In this document: positions 26,901 to 35,728 of the stretch, one piece after another
How positions within the stretch are numbered: the stretch's first letter is position 1
How the letters are laid out: every line of letters starts with the position of its first letter
Source: Gammaproteobacteria bacterium
Lineage (GTDB): Bacteria; Pseudomonadota; Gammaproteobacteria; HK1
Length of the DNA: 64,000 nt
Direction: 5' to 3'
Assembly (NCBI GenBank): GCA_012103455.1
Contig: WLWT01000001.1
Span: 1-64,000 of the forward strand
Position numbers and translations under genes: made by a program
The notes under the pieces: generated by a model
What the model was told of the DNA's origin: nothing
What the model saw: only the letters and a program-made list of their open reading frames with translations
Databases searched by the model: none

Positions 26901-27539
26901 CTATATTCGATTTTTTATCCTGTTTAAACCCCGAAACTTGAGTTCTACCTCGTAGACGACGTCCTCTACATCGTTGGCTTGGCCGAACCGGTTGAGGTCT
27001 ATGATGGAGACGCTTTTGCACCTGTTTTTGCAGATCTGCGTGACTGCATCGAGCTTGCCTGCCGGTACTTGCATCTTCAGCACATAACTGCCCTGGGAGA
27101 GTTCACCGAACTTCAGAAAATGGAAAGCCATGACCAATAGCGCCATGAATACGGTGAAAATCGCCGCGTAAGCATAAAATTGGACACCGCAAGCCATGCC
27201 GACAGCGATGGCTGAAAACATAAAAACCAGATCGCGTGAATCCTTTATTGGCGTTCTAAACCGAACGATGGACATGGCACCGACTAAAGCAAAAGCCCGC
27301 GCTATGTCGGAGCCGATGATCACCATGATCAAAGACACGGTAATGCCCACTAGCACGATCGCTTGCACAAAGCTTTTTGAATAGGAATAGCCGCAATGGG
27401 TAAAAACATACGCTTTTGCAATCACCAAAGTGAGTCCCGTGCTGAGCAATAAGCACGCTACTATGTCCGGGATGGTCAGTTGCGATGGGCTGGAAGATTC
27501 TTCGATGCTCTGCAGTAGATCATTGACTAGTGGGTCCAT
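26901..27539 (-). CDS. DUF4956 membrane protein
   Basis: Protein of about 212 residues with four or five hydrophobic segments (VACLLLSTGLTLVIAKAYVF, FVQAIVLVGITVSLIMVIIG, and two more) and the family core ARAFALVGAMSIVRFRTPIKD, which is diagnostic of DUF4956. The C-terminal soluble part (KMQVPAGKLDAVTQICKNRC onward) resembles an ACT-like or sensory fold. ATG 27539 (MDPLVNDLL) is preferred over the upstream frame. Such proteins often accompany polyphosphate/VTC-type or CotH genes, but none is present here. Function unknown. Confidence 0.8.
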   Translation of the reverse strand: MDPLVNDLLQSIEESSSPSQLTIPDIVACLLLSTGLTLVIAKAYVFTHCGYSYSKSFVQAIVLVGITVSLIMVIIGSDIARAFALVGAMSIVRFRTPIKDSRDLVFMFSAIAVGMACGVQFYAYAAIFTVFMALLVMAFHFLKFGELSQGSYVLKMQVPAGKLDAVTQICKNRCKSVSIIDLNRFGQANDVEDVVYEVELKFRGLNRIKNRI

Positions 27540-27677
27540 TTCAACCTCATTTAAACAACAGCATTGAAAGAAGAACACGGGCTGATTTCGGGTTTTAAAA
27601 AGAGGTATGCTTAGCCGTCTTTTTCAATCTCCTAGCCGCTCTACTCATCGGCGCTGGCAATGGACCTTGAATGGCAA

Positions 27678-29330
27678 TTATCCATCCGACAGGGCCCGCA
27701 CTACCGCATCCACGTCAGTCACCACACTGACGTTTTGCAGTGCGTAGCTGATCGCCGCATTGTGCCAATCCGCGTTGATGGTTGAGCAGGCGTTTTCCGG
27801 GACGATCATGAAATACCCTTTATCCGCGCCGGTACGGGCTGTGTGCTCGATGGACATATTGGTCCAGGCACCGGTCACTATGCACACGTCGCGGCCCGTG
27901 CTCTTCAAGAGGGTTTCGAGGGGGGTGCCTTGCCAGGCGCTCATGCGCATTTTCTCGACTACGAAGTCACCGTTCTTGCGCTCCAAGGTTTTGACCGGCT
28001 GTGCGCCCCAGGTGCCGCGAACCAGTGCGTTGGCATCCAATACGCTTTCGAATAGCGGCGCGTTGAGGGTCAATCCTCGCGCGCCTGGATCGACCAGGAA
28101 CCAGACGTGAATCACCGGTACGCCACGGGCGCGGCAGGTATCGGCGAGCCGTGCGATCCGGGCGATGACGTTTTGTTGCTTGGCGTGTTCGGGGGCGCCG
28201 GAATCGGCGAATGCGCCGCCCTCCATCACTACGTCGTTTTGCATGTCCTGAATGATGAGTGCGCAGCGATCCGGGTCCAACAGCAGTGACTTATTGCTTA
28301 CCCTTGATGGGCTTACCCTTGATGGGCTTACCCTTGATGGGTCTACCTGTGGTAGGTCTACCTGTGGTGGCGATTCGCGCGCTGTGACTGGTGCTTGCGG
28401 GGTAGGCGCGGGCTGCGCCAGCATGAATGGTTCGAGCCGGCCACTCACTTTGGTTTGGAGGCGGTACAACGAGGTGGATGCGGTCATCATCAAGACCGAC
28501 CAGCCGGGGCCGGCCCAGTGCAGGTTGGCCACCAGTTCCGGTACTTTGATGGTGCCCAGATGTTCGCCGCCCGGGTTGAACACCGCGACGCCGCCCGGTG
28601 CCGTCACCCACACGTTGCTTTTGGCGTCGCACTTCATGCCATCGGGCAGGCCCTCTTCCAACTGCGATTTGAGTCCACTGGCGAAGACCCCGCCGCCTCG
28701 CAAGGCACCGTCGGCCAGCACTTCGAAGCGGCGGATCAGCGCGTTGGCGGTGTCGTTGACGTAGAGCAGCGATTCGTCCGGCGAGAAACACAGGCCGTTG
28801 GGCATGTCGAACAAATGCCGCTCGACCAAGAGTTGCGGCGCGCCGCCGGCGGGCGGCACTCGAAACACGCCTTGCCAGCCCAATTCCCGTGGCCGCTCGA
28901 CGTCGAAGACCGGCATGCGCCCGTACCATGGATCGGTGAAGTAGAACGAACCGTCCGAGCGCATGCACACGTCGTTGGGGCTGTTCAGCGCTTTGCCCTC
29001 GAAGTGTGAGGCGAGCACTTGCCGGCGGCCATCACGGTGCAGGCGCACCAGCGATGAGGTGGCATGCTCACAGATCACTAGATTGAGCGCGGCGTCGTAG
29101 GTCATGCCATTGCTTTTATTCGATGGCCGTGCCGATTCGCGCACGCCATGGTGTTCGTCCCAACGCCGCCGCACATCGTCTGGCATGTCGGAGAACAGCA
29201 GGTAGTGTTCGAGCGGATGCCAGATCGGGCCTTCGGTGAAGTTGAAGCCGGAGCCAACGGCGCTCACCAGGGCGTCTTCGTCTACGAGTTCGCGTAATTG
29301 CGGTCTTCTAAGCGTATGCATGGAACTCAA
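27678..29330 (-). CDS. SMP-30/gluconolactonase and isochorismatase-like fusion protein
   Basis: Two enzymes on one 550-residue chain. Residues ~1-310 form a six-bladed SMP-30/lactonase domain (FTEGPIWHPLEHYLLFSDMP, NSPNDVCMRSDGSFYFTDP, PNGLCFSPDESLLYVNDT), which usually hydrolyses lactones with a divalent metal. Residues ~355-550 form a cysteine-hydrolase (isochorismatase-like) domain with the Asp (LIIQDMQND) and Lys (VVEKMRMSAW) of the usual triad. The nucleophile position reads TNMS instead of the usual TNVC. The linker holds a repeat (SRVSPSRVSPSRVS). It is the last gene of the Mo-hydroxylase operon, nine bases after coxE, so it probably acts on the product of that enzyme. Confidence 0.85.
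   Translation of the reverse strand: MSSMHTLRRPQLRELVDEDALVSAVGSGFNFTEGPIWHPLEHYLLFSDMPDDVRRRWDEHHGVRESARPSNKSNGMTYDAALNLVICEHATSSLVRLHRDGRRQVLASHFEGKALNSPNDVCMRSDGSFYFTDPWYGRMPVFDVERPRELGWQGVFRVPPAGGAPQLLVERHLFDMPNGLCFSPDESLLYVNDTANALIRRFEVLADGALRGGGVFASGLKSQLEEGLPDGMKCDAKSNVWVTAPGGVAVFNPGGEHLGTIKVPELVANLHWAGPGWSVLMMTASTSLYRLQTKVSGRLEPFMLAQPAPTPQAPVTARESPPQVDLPQVDPSRVSPSRVSPSRVSNKSLLLDPDRCALIIQDMQNDVVMEGGAFADSGAPEHAKQQNVIARIARLADTCRARGVPVIHVWFLVDPGARGLTLNAPLFESVLDANALVRGTWGAQPVKTLERKNGDFVVEKMRMSAWQGTPLETLLKSTGRDVCIVTGAWTNMSIEHTARTGADKGYFMIVPENACSTINADWHNAAISYALQNVSVVTDVDAVVRALSDG
28296..28370. repeat. 15-bp tandem repeats in the fusion-protein linker
   Basis: Three copies of gcttacccttgatgg are followed by two copies of gtctacctgtggtag. 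They encode the SPSRV-type repeat between the two catalytic domains and keep the frame. Confidence 0.9.
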
Positions 29331-29339
29331 TCTCGCGGT

Positions 29340-30530
29340 TCATCGTCCGGCTATGTTTCGTCCGGCTGTGTTGCGTCTGGCTGTGTTGCGTCCGGCTATG
29401 TTGAGCAGATAACGGCTGACCGGTCCGGCGCCACTGCCATCGGCGAGATCATCGATAAGCGGTAGCACCGCTTGCAGCGCTAGCGTGTCGGGGGTGAATG
29501 CCGGATCGGCCGCCAGCGGTGTCAACCAGGCCGAACGCCAGGCCAGCCGTGCCAGCCGGGCCAGGTAGCGGGCCAGCAGTGCGGGGTCGCCGCGTTCAAG
29601 ACCGTCGGAGATGATCACGCACACGGCGCCACTGGCATGGGCGGTGAATTTGGGCACGGCGAAGAAGGCCTGGAACGCTTCGCCGATGCGGGTGCCGCCG
29701 TCCCAATCGGCGACGCTGGCAGCCACCGCCGCCAAGGCTTGTTCCAGGTGGCGGTGGCGTAGCGCCCGCGTCACCCGGCTGAGCCGGGTGCCGAAGGTGA
29801 ACACTTCGGCCCTGGGCGCCGAGTGCACGACGCTGTGCGCGGTGCGCATCAGTGCTTCAGTGTGGATTTTCATTGATCCCGATACGTCGATGAGCAATAA
29901 CACTTTGCGTGGCACTGGGTGGCGGCCACGGCGCAGCACTTGCAGCAGTTCGCCGTCGTGGCGGATGGCACGGCCTAGGGTGCGGCGCATGTCCACCGTG
30001 GTGCCGTGGCGGGCCGGACGTAAGCGCATGCCGCGCCGGCGGGGTAGGGCGGTTGGCAAGCGCTTGCGCAATTCACGCAACTGGCGCTCCTCGGTGTCAC
30101 CGGCGAAGCGACGCACACCGGCGCGCTCGGTACGCGCCGCCGCCTGGCCTGAGGCTTCCAAGGCGGCGGTCGCGGCGCTGGGTTCGCCCCGGTCCACATC
30201 GAATACTCGCGCGTTTTCTCGTTGTTCTTCGGCGCTTTCCAGGGTGGTGAGAGCGCCCGCCTGCGCATCCAGAAAAAAAGCGTCGAACAGCCGGTTGAAC
30301 TCGGCTAGACGCTCCGCTGGCGGTGCCAGCATGGCGTGGCCGCTCCAGCGGATCTGCTCCACGTCCCTGGGTCCTAGCAGCTTGATGGCAGCGAGGAAGC
30401 CGATCGCCTGTTCCGGTGCGATAACAAAACCGTGTTGCCGCAACGTGACCACAAAGCGGTGCAGCACAGCGCTAGGCCCGGGCAAATCTGTTGCCGGCCA
30501 CTCACTGGTTATTCGCTCTGCGGCCGTCAA
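29340..30530 (-). CDS. CoxE-like VWA-domain protein
   Basis: CoxE proteins work with MoxR/CoxD ATPases in maturing molybdenum-hydroxylase active sites. The 396-residue product has a central VWA domain with the metal-ion-dependent adhesion motif DVSGSM (near residue 217), preceded by VDMRRTLGRAIRHDGELLQV, a CoxE signature, and a C-terminal CVIISDGLERGDP. The last 20 residues are a low-complexity repeat (AGRNTARRNTAGRNIAGR) encoded by 15-bp tandem DNA repeats (29340-29400), not expected in the family. The start overlaps the coxD stop by four bases. Confidence 0.88.
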   Translation of the reverse strand: MTAAERITSEWPATDLPGPSAVLHRFVVTLRQHGFVIAPEQAIGFLAAIKLLGPRDVEQIRWSGHAMLAPPAERLAEFNRLFDAFFLDAQAGALTTLESAEEQRENARVFDVDRGEPSAATAALEASGQAAARTERAGVRRFAGDTEERQLRELRKRLPTALPRRRGMRLRPARHGTTVDMRRTLGRAIRHDGELLQVLRRGRHPVPRKVLLLIDVSGSMKIHTEALMRTAHSVVHSAPRAEVFTFGTRLSRVTRALRHRHLEQALAAVAASVADWDGGTRIGEAFQAFFAVPKFTAHASGAVCVIISDGLERGDPALLARYLARLARLAWRSAWLTPLAADPAFTPDTLALQAVLPLIDDLADGSGAGPVSRYLLNIAGRNTARRNTAGRNIAGR

Positions 30531-31501
30531 CGCGCCGTCTCGGCGGATTGTTCCGGCATGACCTCATCCAACACCGCCGTACTGATGGCCAGGTCGTCCT
30601 CGTCTTTCAACGCCAAGCCGATGGCGCGTCTGAACGCCAGCGGCCAGGGCAGCCCGCCAGCGGCCAGCAGCGTCGCGGCGCGGGCCCAGTCCACCGCCTC
30701 GGCAATGCCCGGCGGCTTGGCCAGCGGCTGCGCCCTGAATGCATTGACGGCGGCGACCACCGCCTGCGCCGTGGCCCTGGCCACCTCGCCCGCACGCAGC
30801 GCGATGATCTGCGCTTCCTGCTCGGGCGATGGGTAGTCGATCCAGTGGTAGACGCAGCGCCGGCGCAGCGCCTCGTGCAACTCGCGGGTGCGGTTGGAGG
30901 TCAATACCACCAGCGGTGGCACGGCGCTGGATTGGGTGCCCAGCTCCGGGATGCTGATCTGAAAGTCCGCCAAGAACTCCAGCAGATAGGCCTCGAATTC
31001 TTGATCCGCCCGGTCTATTTCGTCCAATAGCAGCACGCTGTAGCTGGCCTGGCGCAGCGCCCGCAGCAATGGACGTTCGATCAGGTACTCCGGGGTATAG
31101 AGGTCGAGGTCGCGTTCGCCGGCTTGGCGGATGGCCAGCAATTGGCGTGGATAGTTCCATTCGTACAACGCATTGGCCGCGTCGATGCCTTCGTAGCACT
31201 GCAAGCGGATCACCTGCCTGGCTAGACAGCTGGCGAGTGCCTTGGCCGCCTCGGTCTTGCCAACCCCTGGCAGACCCTCCAGCAACAAAGGCTTGCCCAT
31301 GCGCACGGCCAGGAATACGGCGGTGGCGAGCGCTTCGCTGGCGATGTAATCGACACCGCGCAAAAGATCTGCCAGGGCCTGCGGTGAGTCCGGTAAGGGG
31401 CGGGCGGTCCTGGATGGCGGCCCGCTGCCGGAGCTGGCGCGCAACTGCGCGGACCGCCCCCAGCGCGTGGGGCCAGGCGCCGGTGCGTCTGCGTCAGCCA
31501 T
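30527..31501 (-). CDS. MoxR/CoxD-like AAA+ ATPase
   Basis: AAA+ chaperone-like ATPase of 324 residues with Walker A GLPGVGKTE, Walker B VLLLDEIDRAD and sensor-1 VVLTSNRTRELHEALRRR. Together with the VWA partner, CoxD-type ATPases remodel the bimetal/Mo site of CO dehydrogenase-family enzymes. An N-terminal extension of about 40 residues rich in Pro, Ala and Arg precedes the domain. ATG 31501 overlaps the stop of the Mo-subunit gene by one base (TGATG), indicating coupling. Confidence 0.9.
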   Translation of the reverse strand: MADADAPAPGPTRWGRSAQLRASSGSGPPSRTARPLPDSPQALADLLRGVDYIASEALATAVFLAVRMGKPLLLEGLPGVGKTEAAKALASCLARQVIRLQCYEGIDAANALYEWNYPRQLLAIRQAGERDLDLYTPEYLIERPLLRALRQASYSVLLLDEIDRADQEFEAYLLEFLADFQISIPELGTQSSAVPPLVVLTSNRTRELHEALRRRCVYHWIDYPSPEQEAQIIALRAGEVARATAQAVVAAVNAFRAQPLAKPPGIAEAVDWARAATLLAAGGLPWPLAFRRAIGLALKDEDDLAISTAVLDEVMPEQSAETAR

Positions 31502-32511
31502 CAGAGCTGGCTGCCTTGCAGGGCTTTGATGCCGGCCAAGATTTTCTCCGGGGTGAAGGGCATTTCATCCACCCGCACGCCGACCGCGTCGAAGATGGCA
31601 TTGGCGATGGCGGGAATAATCGGATTGGCGCACATCTCGCCTGGTCCTTTAGCGCCGAACGGCCCATCCGGCGCGGGGCGCTCCAATACCACGATGTCGT
31701 GGGGGCAGATGTCGCCCGCGCCCGGCATCAGATAATCGTTGAAGTCCGTGGGGCCGTGGCTGCGATCCGGATAATACGGCTCGGGCGTTTCGTACAGCGC
31801 ATGGCTCATGCCCATCCAGGCGCCGCCCACCAGTTGCTGTTCCACCAGCTTGGGGTTGATGGCACGGCCCAGTTCGTAGGCGCTTTTCATCGATAGTACG
31901 TCCACTGCGCCGGTCTCATCGTCTACCGCCACTTCCACGATCATGCAGGCATGGGCGTAGCAGGTCACCGGATCCATGGCGCCGGTCTCCGGCTCCACCG
32001 CCGAGGGCGGCACCAGGAATATGCCACGCCCGGCGATGGTCTTGCCTTGCTTGAACTGGGCGGCGCTGGCCACCTCGGCGACGCTGATGGAGCACGCCGG
32101 CGCGCCCTTGACGTGGATGTTGCCGTTGCCGTCGGTGACCAGATCACCGGCATCGACTTCCAGCTCTTGCGCCGCCGCGTCCATCATCACCGCCCGCGCT
32201 TCTTCGGCTGCCGTGATCACGGCGTTGCCGACCCGGTGGGTGCCGCGCGATGCGAAGCTGCCCATGCAGTGGGGGCCGGTGTCGGAATCGGCGGTGTCCA
32301 CGTATACGTGCTCCACCGGGATGCCCAGCGTTTCCGCGCAGATCTGGCGGGTCACCGATTTCATCCCCTGGCCCGGATCGACGGAGGACAGGCTGACGGT
32401 GAATTTACCTGTGGGGTTGGAGTGGACCAACGCTTGACTGGGATCGCCGCCCAGATTCATGCCGATGGGGTAGTTGACGGTGGCGACGCCGCGGCCGTTG
32501 CGTTTGGCCAT
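31501..32511 (-). CDS. molybdopterin-binding subunit, C-terminal half (split gene)
   Basis: C-terminal half of a xanthine-dehydrogenase-family large subunit (336 residues): GVATVNYPIGMNLGGDPSQA, SLSSVDPGQGMKSVTRQICA, GSFASRGTHRVGN, and the catalytic-Glu motif GAKGPGEMCANP near the end. The ATG lies two bases after the TGA of the N-terminal half. Homologues in this family are normally one chain of about 780-800 residues, so the enzyme here would be built from two polypeptides. Confidence 0.88.
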   Translation of the reverse strand: MAKRNGRGVATVNYPIGMNLGGDPSQALVHSNPTGKFTVSLSSVDPGQGMKSVTRQICAETLGIPVEHVYVDTADSDTGPHCMGSFASRGTHRVGNAVITAAEEARAVMMDAAAQELEVDAGDLVTDGNGNIHVKGAPACSISVAEVASAAQFKQGKTIAGRGIFLVPPSAVEPETGAMDPVTCYAHACMIVEVAVDDETGAVDVLSMKSAYELGRAINPKLVEQQLVGGAWMGMSHALYETPEPYYPDRSHGPTDFNDYLMPGAGDICPHDIVVLERPAPDGPFGAKGPGEMCANPIIPAIANAIFDAVGVRVDEMPFTPEKILAGIKALQGSQL

Positions 32512-32513
32512 GA

Positions 32514-34091
32514 TCAGCGCTCCTCGCGGCTAAAGAAGCTGGATAATCTTCGGCGGCTGGCCGCGGTTGAACTCGCTGGCGGCGTACCCGGTGTTGGCGT
32601 ACCCGGTGTTGGCGTACCCGGTGTTGGCGTACCCGGTGTTGGCGTACCCGGTGTTGGTGTACTCGGTGTTGGCGCCGGTGTGGTGCCGACCGGCGCCGGC
32701 GCACTTGCCACGTGCGCACCTGAAGCGCCTCCCACCCGCGACGACATCGCTTTGAACTCGGGGCGCAGTGGCCAATTCGCTAGCTCTGCCGCCGCCTGCG
32801 CGCACTCGATGAGGGCACAGTTCTTGGCTACCTGCCGGTGCGCTTTCATATCACCGTCGCGGTAGGCGTTGAGCAGGCGAAATTCCAGCGGATCCATGCC
32901 CACTAGCCGCGCTAGCTTATCCATTTGCACTTCCAGCGCGAAGTCGGCGCCGGTGACGCCGAAGCCGCGCATGGCGGAGGCGGGGGTGCGGTTGGTGTAT
33001 ACGCAATAACCGTCCATGGACACGTTGGCGATGGTGTACGGCCCCGGCATGTGGGCGGCGCATTTGACTACGGCGTAACTGCTGAGCCGGGTGTAGGCGC
33101 CGGCATCGAAGTAGTGCGTCACTTGGCGGGCGGTGATGCGCCCGTCGTTCATGATGCCGTCGGTGATATAGATGCGCTCGGCGCCGCGCGACGATGACAT
33201 CTGCATCTCCTCGGCGCGGTTCAACGCGTAGCGCACGGGCCGGCCCGTCAGCATCACCCCTAATATGGCCAACGGCTCGGTGACGGTATCGACCTTGCCG
33301 CCGAAACCGCCGCCCACCGTGCCGCCGATGAAGTGCAGCTTGTTGGAGGGTAGAGCTAGAATCTTGGCGCTGGTATCCAGCGAGAAGAACAGGGCTTGGG
33401 TGCTGGTGTAAACGGCGATGCGCCCATCTTGTTCAGGCTCGGCGATGCAGCCATTGGTCTCCGTGGGCGCCTGCTCGATGGGCGACATCTGGTAACGCTC
33501 CTCCAGTACGTGATCGGCCTTGGCGAGTGCCGCCTCGACGTCGCCGAAGCGCAACCGCTGATGGTTGTAGCGCTCGTGATACTCGAAGGCGTTACCGGAG
33601 TAGACCTCGTTGACCAGCGGCGCGCCGGGGACCAGCGCTGCTTCCACGTCGAACACCGCCGGCAGCGGCTCGTAGTCCACTTCGATGAGCTTGAGCGCCG
33701 CGTAAGCGAGCGCTTCCGACGCGGCCACGACGGCGGCGATGGGCTCGCCTCGGTAGCGCACTTTGTCCACCGCCAGCGACGGCTCGTCGTCTTTGCCGAA
33801 GTCGATGAGGCTGAGCAGGGTGTTCAGGTTGACCGGTACGTCTTTACCCTGGATCACCCGTTCAACGCCCGGCGCCCGCTCGGCTCGGGCCACGTCAACG
33901 GCACGGATGCGGGCGTGGTGATGGGGGCTGCGCAGTACTTTCAGGTGCAACAGACCGGCCGGCTGCCGATCATCGAAGAACCGTGAGGTGCCGGTGACGT
34001 GCCCCATCATGTCCTGGCGCTGGGTGGCTTGGCCGATCTCGTTCAAGTTGTCGTCGCGCTCGTCGGCGAAGAGATCTTTGCGAAACTCCAT
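32514..34091 (-). CDS. molybdopterin-binding subunit, N-terminal half (split gene)
   Basis: N-terminal half of a Mo-hydroxylase large subunit (525 residues): the alpha/beta hammerhead domain (VTGTSRFFDDRQPAGLLHLK), then cofactor contacts GGTVGGGFGGKVD and ASAMRGFGVTGADFALE. The latter fits xanthine-dehydrogenase-type enzymes. The CO-dehydrogenase active-site loop (AYxCSFR) is absent. After EFKAMSSRVGG the protein runs into six GTPTP repeats and a basic tail and stops. The repeat expansion sits exactly where the split occurs. Substrate unknown, probably an N-heteroaromatic or aldehyde. Confidence 0.88.
   Translation of the reverse strand: MEFRKDLFADERDDNLNEIGQATQRQDMMGHVTGTSRFFDDRQPAGLLHLKVLRSPHHHARIRAVDVARAERAPGVERVIQGKDVPVNLNTLLSLIDFGKDDEPSLAVDKVRYRGEPIAAVVAASEALAYAALKLIEVDYEPLPAVFDVEAALVPGAPLVNEVYSGNAFEYHERYNHQRLRFGDVEAALAKADHVLEERYQMSPIEQAPTETNGCIAEPEQDGRIAVYTSTQALFFSLDTSAKILALPSNKLHFIGGTVGGGFGGKVDTVTEPLAILGVMLTGRPVRYALNRAEEMQMSSSRGAERIYITDGIMNDGRITARQVTHYFDAGAYTRLSSYAVVKCAAHMPGPYTIANVSMDGYCVYTNRTPASAMRGFGVTGADFALEVQMDKLARLVGMDPLEFRLLNAYRDGDMKAHRQVAKNCALIECAQAAAELANWPLRPEFKAMSSRVGGASGAHVASAPAPVGTTPAPTPSTPTPGTPTPGTPTPGTPTPGTPTPGTPPASSTAASRRRLSSFFSREER
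32581..32670. repeat. six 15-bp tandem repeats inside the Mo-subunit gene
   Basis: Unit ggcgtacccggtgtt, with five exact copies and a sixth variant. On the coding strand it gives the GTPTP repeats at the C terminus of the N-terminal half. Confidence 0.95.
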
Positions 34092-34105
34092 GGTGTGCGC
34101 TCCGG

Positions 34106-34576
34106 TTAGTTGTTATCGCCAGCCGCTGCCGCCAGCACCGCGCTGATGATCGGCGCATAGCCGGTATAGCGGCAGATATTGCCGGAGATGGCGTCCACCA
34201 CTTGTTCCCGTGTCGGCTTGGGCGTCTGGTGCAGCAGCGCGCTGGCCGCCATCAACATGCCGGGAGTGCAAAAGCCGCATTGGGCGGCGAAGTGCTCCAT
34301 GAAAGCGCGTTGCAAGGGGCTCAGTTCGGCGCCTTGCTTGAGTCCTTCCAGGGTCTGCACCGCCCGTCCTGCCACGTCTTGCGCCAGCATCAGACAAGAC
34401 AGGTATGGGGCGCCGTCCACCAGCACCGTGCAGGTGCCGCAAGTGCCTTGCAGGCAGCCCCGTTTAGGCGAGGTCAAGCCTAGCTCCGCGCGCAACACGG
34501 TTTGCAAAGTGGCCGCTTCATCGACCAGCGCGGCGGCTTGGCTGCCGTTTAACTGAAACTCGAGGGTCAAGCTCAC
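34106..34576 (-). CDS. 2Fe-2S subunit of the Mo-hydroxylase
   Basis: Small iron-sulfur subunit (156 residues) passing electrons from the molybdopterin to the FAD subunit. The plant-ferredoxin cluster cysteines are in KRGCLQGTCGTCTVLVDG with a later Cys (YLSCLML). The second cluster is in AQCGFCTPGMLMAA and GNICRYTGY. Start GTG 34576 follows a ribosome-binding site-like gagag. The frame reaching back to 34624 enters the IS630 element and is not original. The gene runs into the Mo subunit 15 bases downstream. Confidence 0.92.
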   Translation of the reverse strand: MSLTLEFQLNGSQAAALVDEAATLQTVLRAELGLTSPKRGCLQGTCGTCTVLVDGAPYLSCLMLAQDVAGRAVQTLEGLKQGAELSPLQRAFMEHFAAQCGFCTPGMLMAASALLHQTPKPTREQVVDAISGNICRYTGYAPIISAVLAAAAGDNN

Positions 34577-34608
34577 CTCTACAGCTCTCCCAGCAATAAA
34601 CGGTGCAT

Positions 34609-35728
34609 ATATACCCATCGCCATTGAAAATGCGAATATAGAATACTTATATTAGCTAGCTGATTATGGTCAAAATAAGCTTATGAACAATCATTTAACA
34701 CCGAGCGAGCGCGATGAACTCATAAAATCTCATCGTAAAGAGAGAGATGGGCGTATTCGAGACCGAATAAAAGCGGTTTTAGCTTTTGATGAGGGTTATA
34801 GTTATTCAGAAATTGCTAGGATTTTGCTTTTAGATGATGAGACTATTAGACGCCATGTCGATGATTACTTTTCTAAAGCTAAGCTGAAGCCCGAAAACGG
34901 AGGCAGCAAAAGTGATTGAGACGAGAGTGAAACAGCAAAGCTCGTTAAACACCTAGAAGGAATGACTTATCCTTATGTTAAGGACATTTGCACTTATGTG
35001 AAGTTGAATTTTGGTAAGCTTTACAGTGTAAGCGGCATGACAAAATGGCTGCATCGCAATAATGTCTGCCATAAGAAGCCTCATGCAGTTCCAGCGAAAG
35101 CAAACGCACAGGCGCAAAAAGCGTTTGTCAAGGAATATGAGCATCTTTCGAAAAACGCTAAAAACAAGGGTTTAATCTATTTCTCGGACAGTTTTCATCC
35201 GCAGTATCAAACACGATTGGCTTATGGATGGATTTTAAGAGGCACTCGAAAGAATATTGCCACAACGGCTCGTCAAACACGATTGAATTTCATTGGTGCT
35301 GTATCTTTGGAGGGTCACAAAATAATCCACACTGAAGTTGAGCGAGTGAATGCGCAAACCATTAAATCTTTTCTAAAATCTCTACGCAAACGGCATGCAC
35401 CAGAGAAAGACATTCATGTAATTTGGGATAATGCGGCTTATCATAAGAGCAAAGACGTTCAGTCTTATGCCAAGGACTCAAACATTAAATTACACTATTT
35501 GCCGCCCTATTCACCGAATTTAAATCCAATTGAGCGACTTTGGAAAATGATGCATGAAGCGGTTACTTATAATCGGTACTATGAGAAGTTTGTAGATTTT
35601 CGGGAAGCCTCTTTGAATTTTTTCAAGCGCATTGGAAGACGAAAGATTTTATTGAGAAAAAGAATCACTGATAGGTTTCACATTATTAATGCACCGATGT
35701 TCGCATCTTGAAGTGTGATGGGTATATA
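34609..35728 (+). mobile_element. IS630-family element, copy 2
   Basis: Inverted terminal repeats start tatacccatcgcc (about 34609) and end gatgggtatata (35728), with TA/TATA at both junctions. The element is nearly identical to that at 1-1103 and lies in the opposite direction to the operon it interrupts. Confidence 0.9.
34683..35711 (+). pseudogene. IS630-family transposase with premature stop
   Basis: Same gene as 58-1086 but with a TGA at 34917-34919, where the other copy has a Leu codon. After it the frame stays open from 34962 to 35711 and includes the catalytic segments. A few other substitutions (for example Phe to Val near CHKK, Val to Ala near WDNA) show the copies have diverged slightly. 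Confidence 0.9.

Noticed and set aside
32581..32670. Regular repeats considered as a CRISPR array.
   Set aside because: Repeats are directly adjacent 15-bp units with no spacers and are in frame with a gene. No cas genes are present in the window.
32514..34091. Interpretation of the Mo enzyme as aerobic CO dehydrogenase because coxD, coxE and coxG-like genes are present.
   Set aside because: The large subunit lacks the AYxCSFR active-site loop. Its AMRGFG region is of xanthine-dehydrogenase type.
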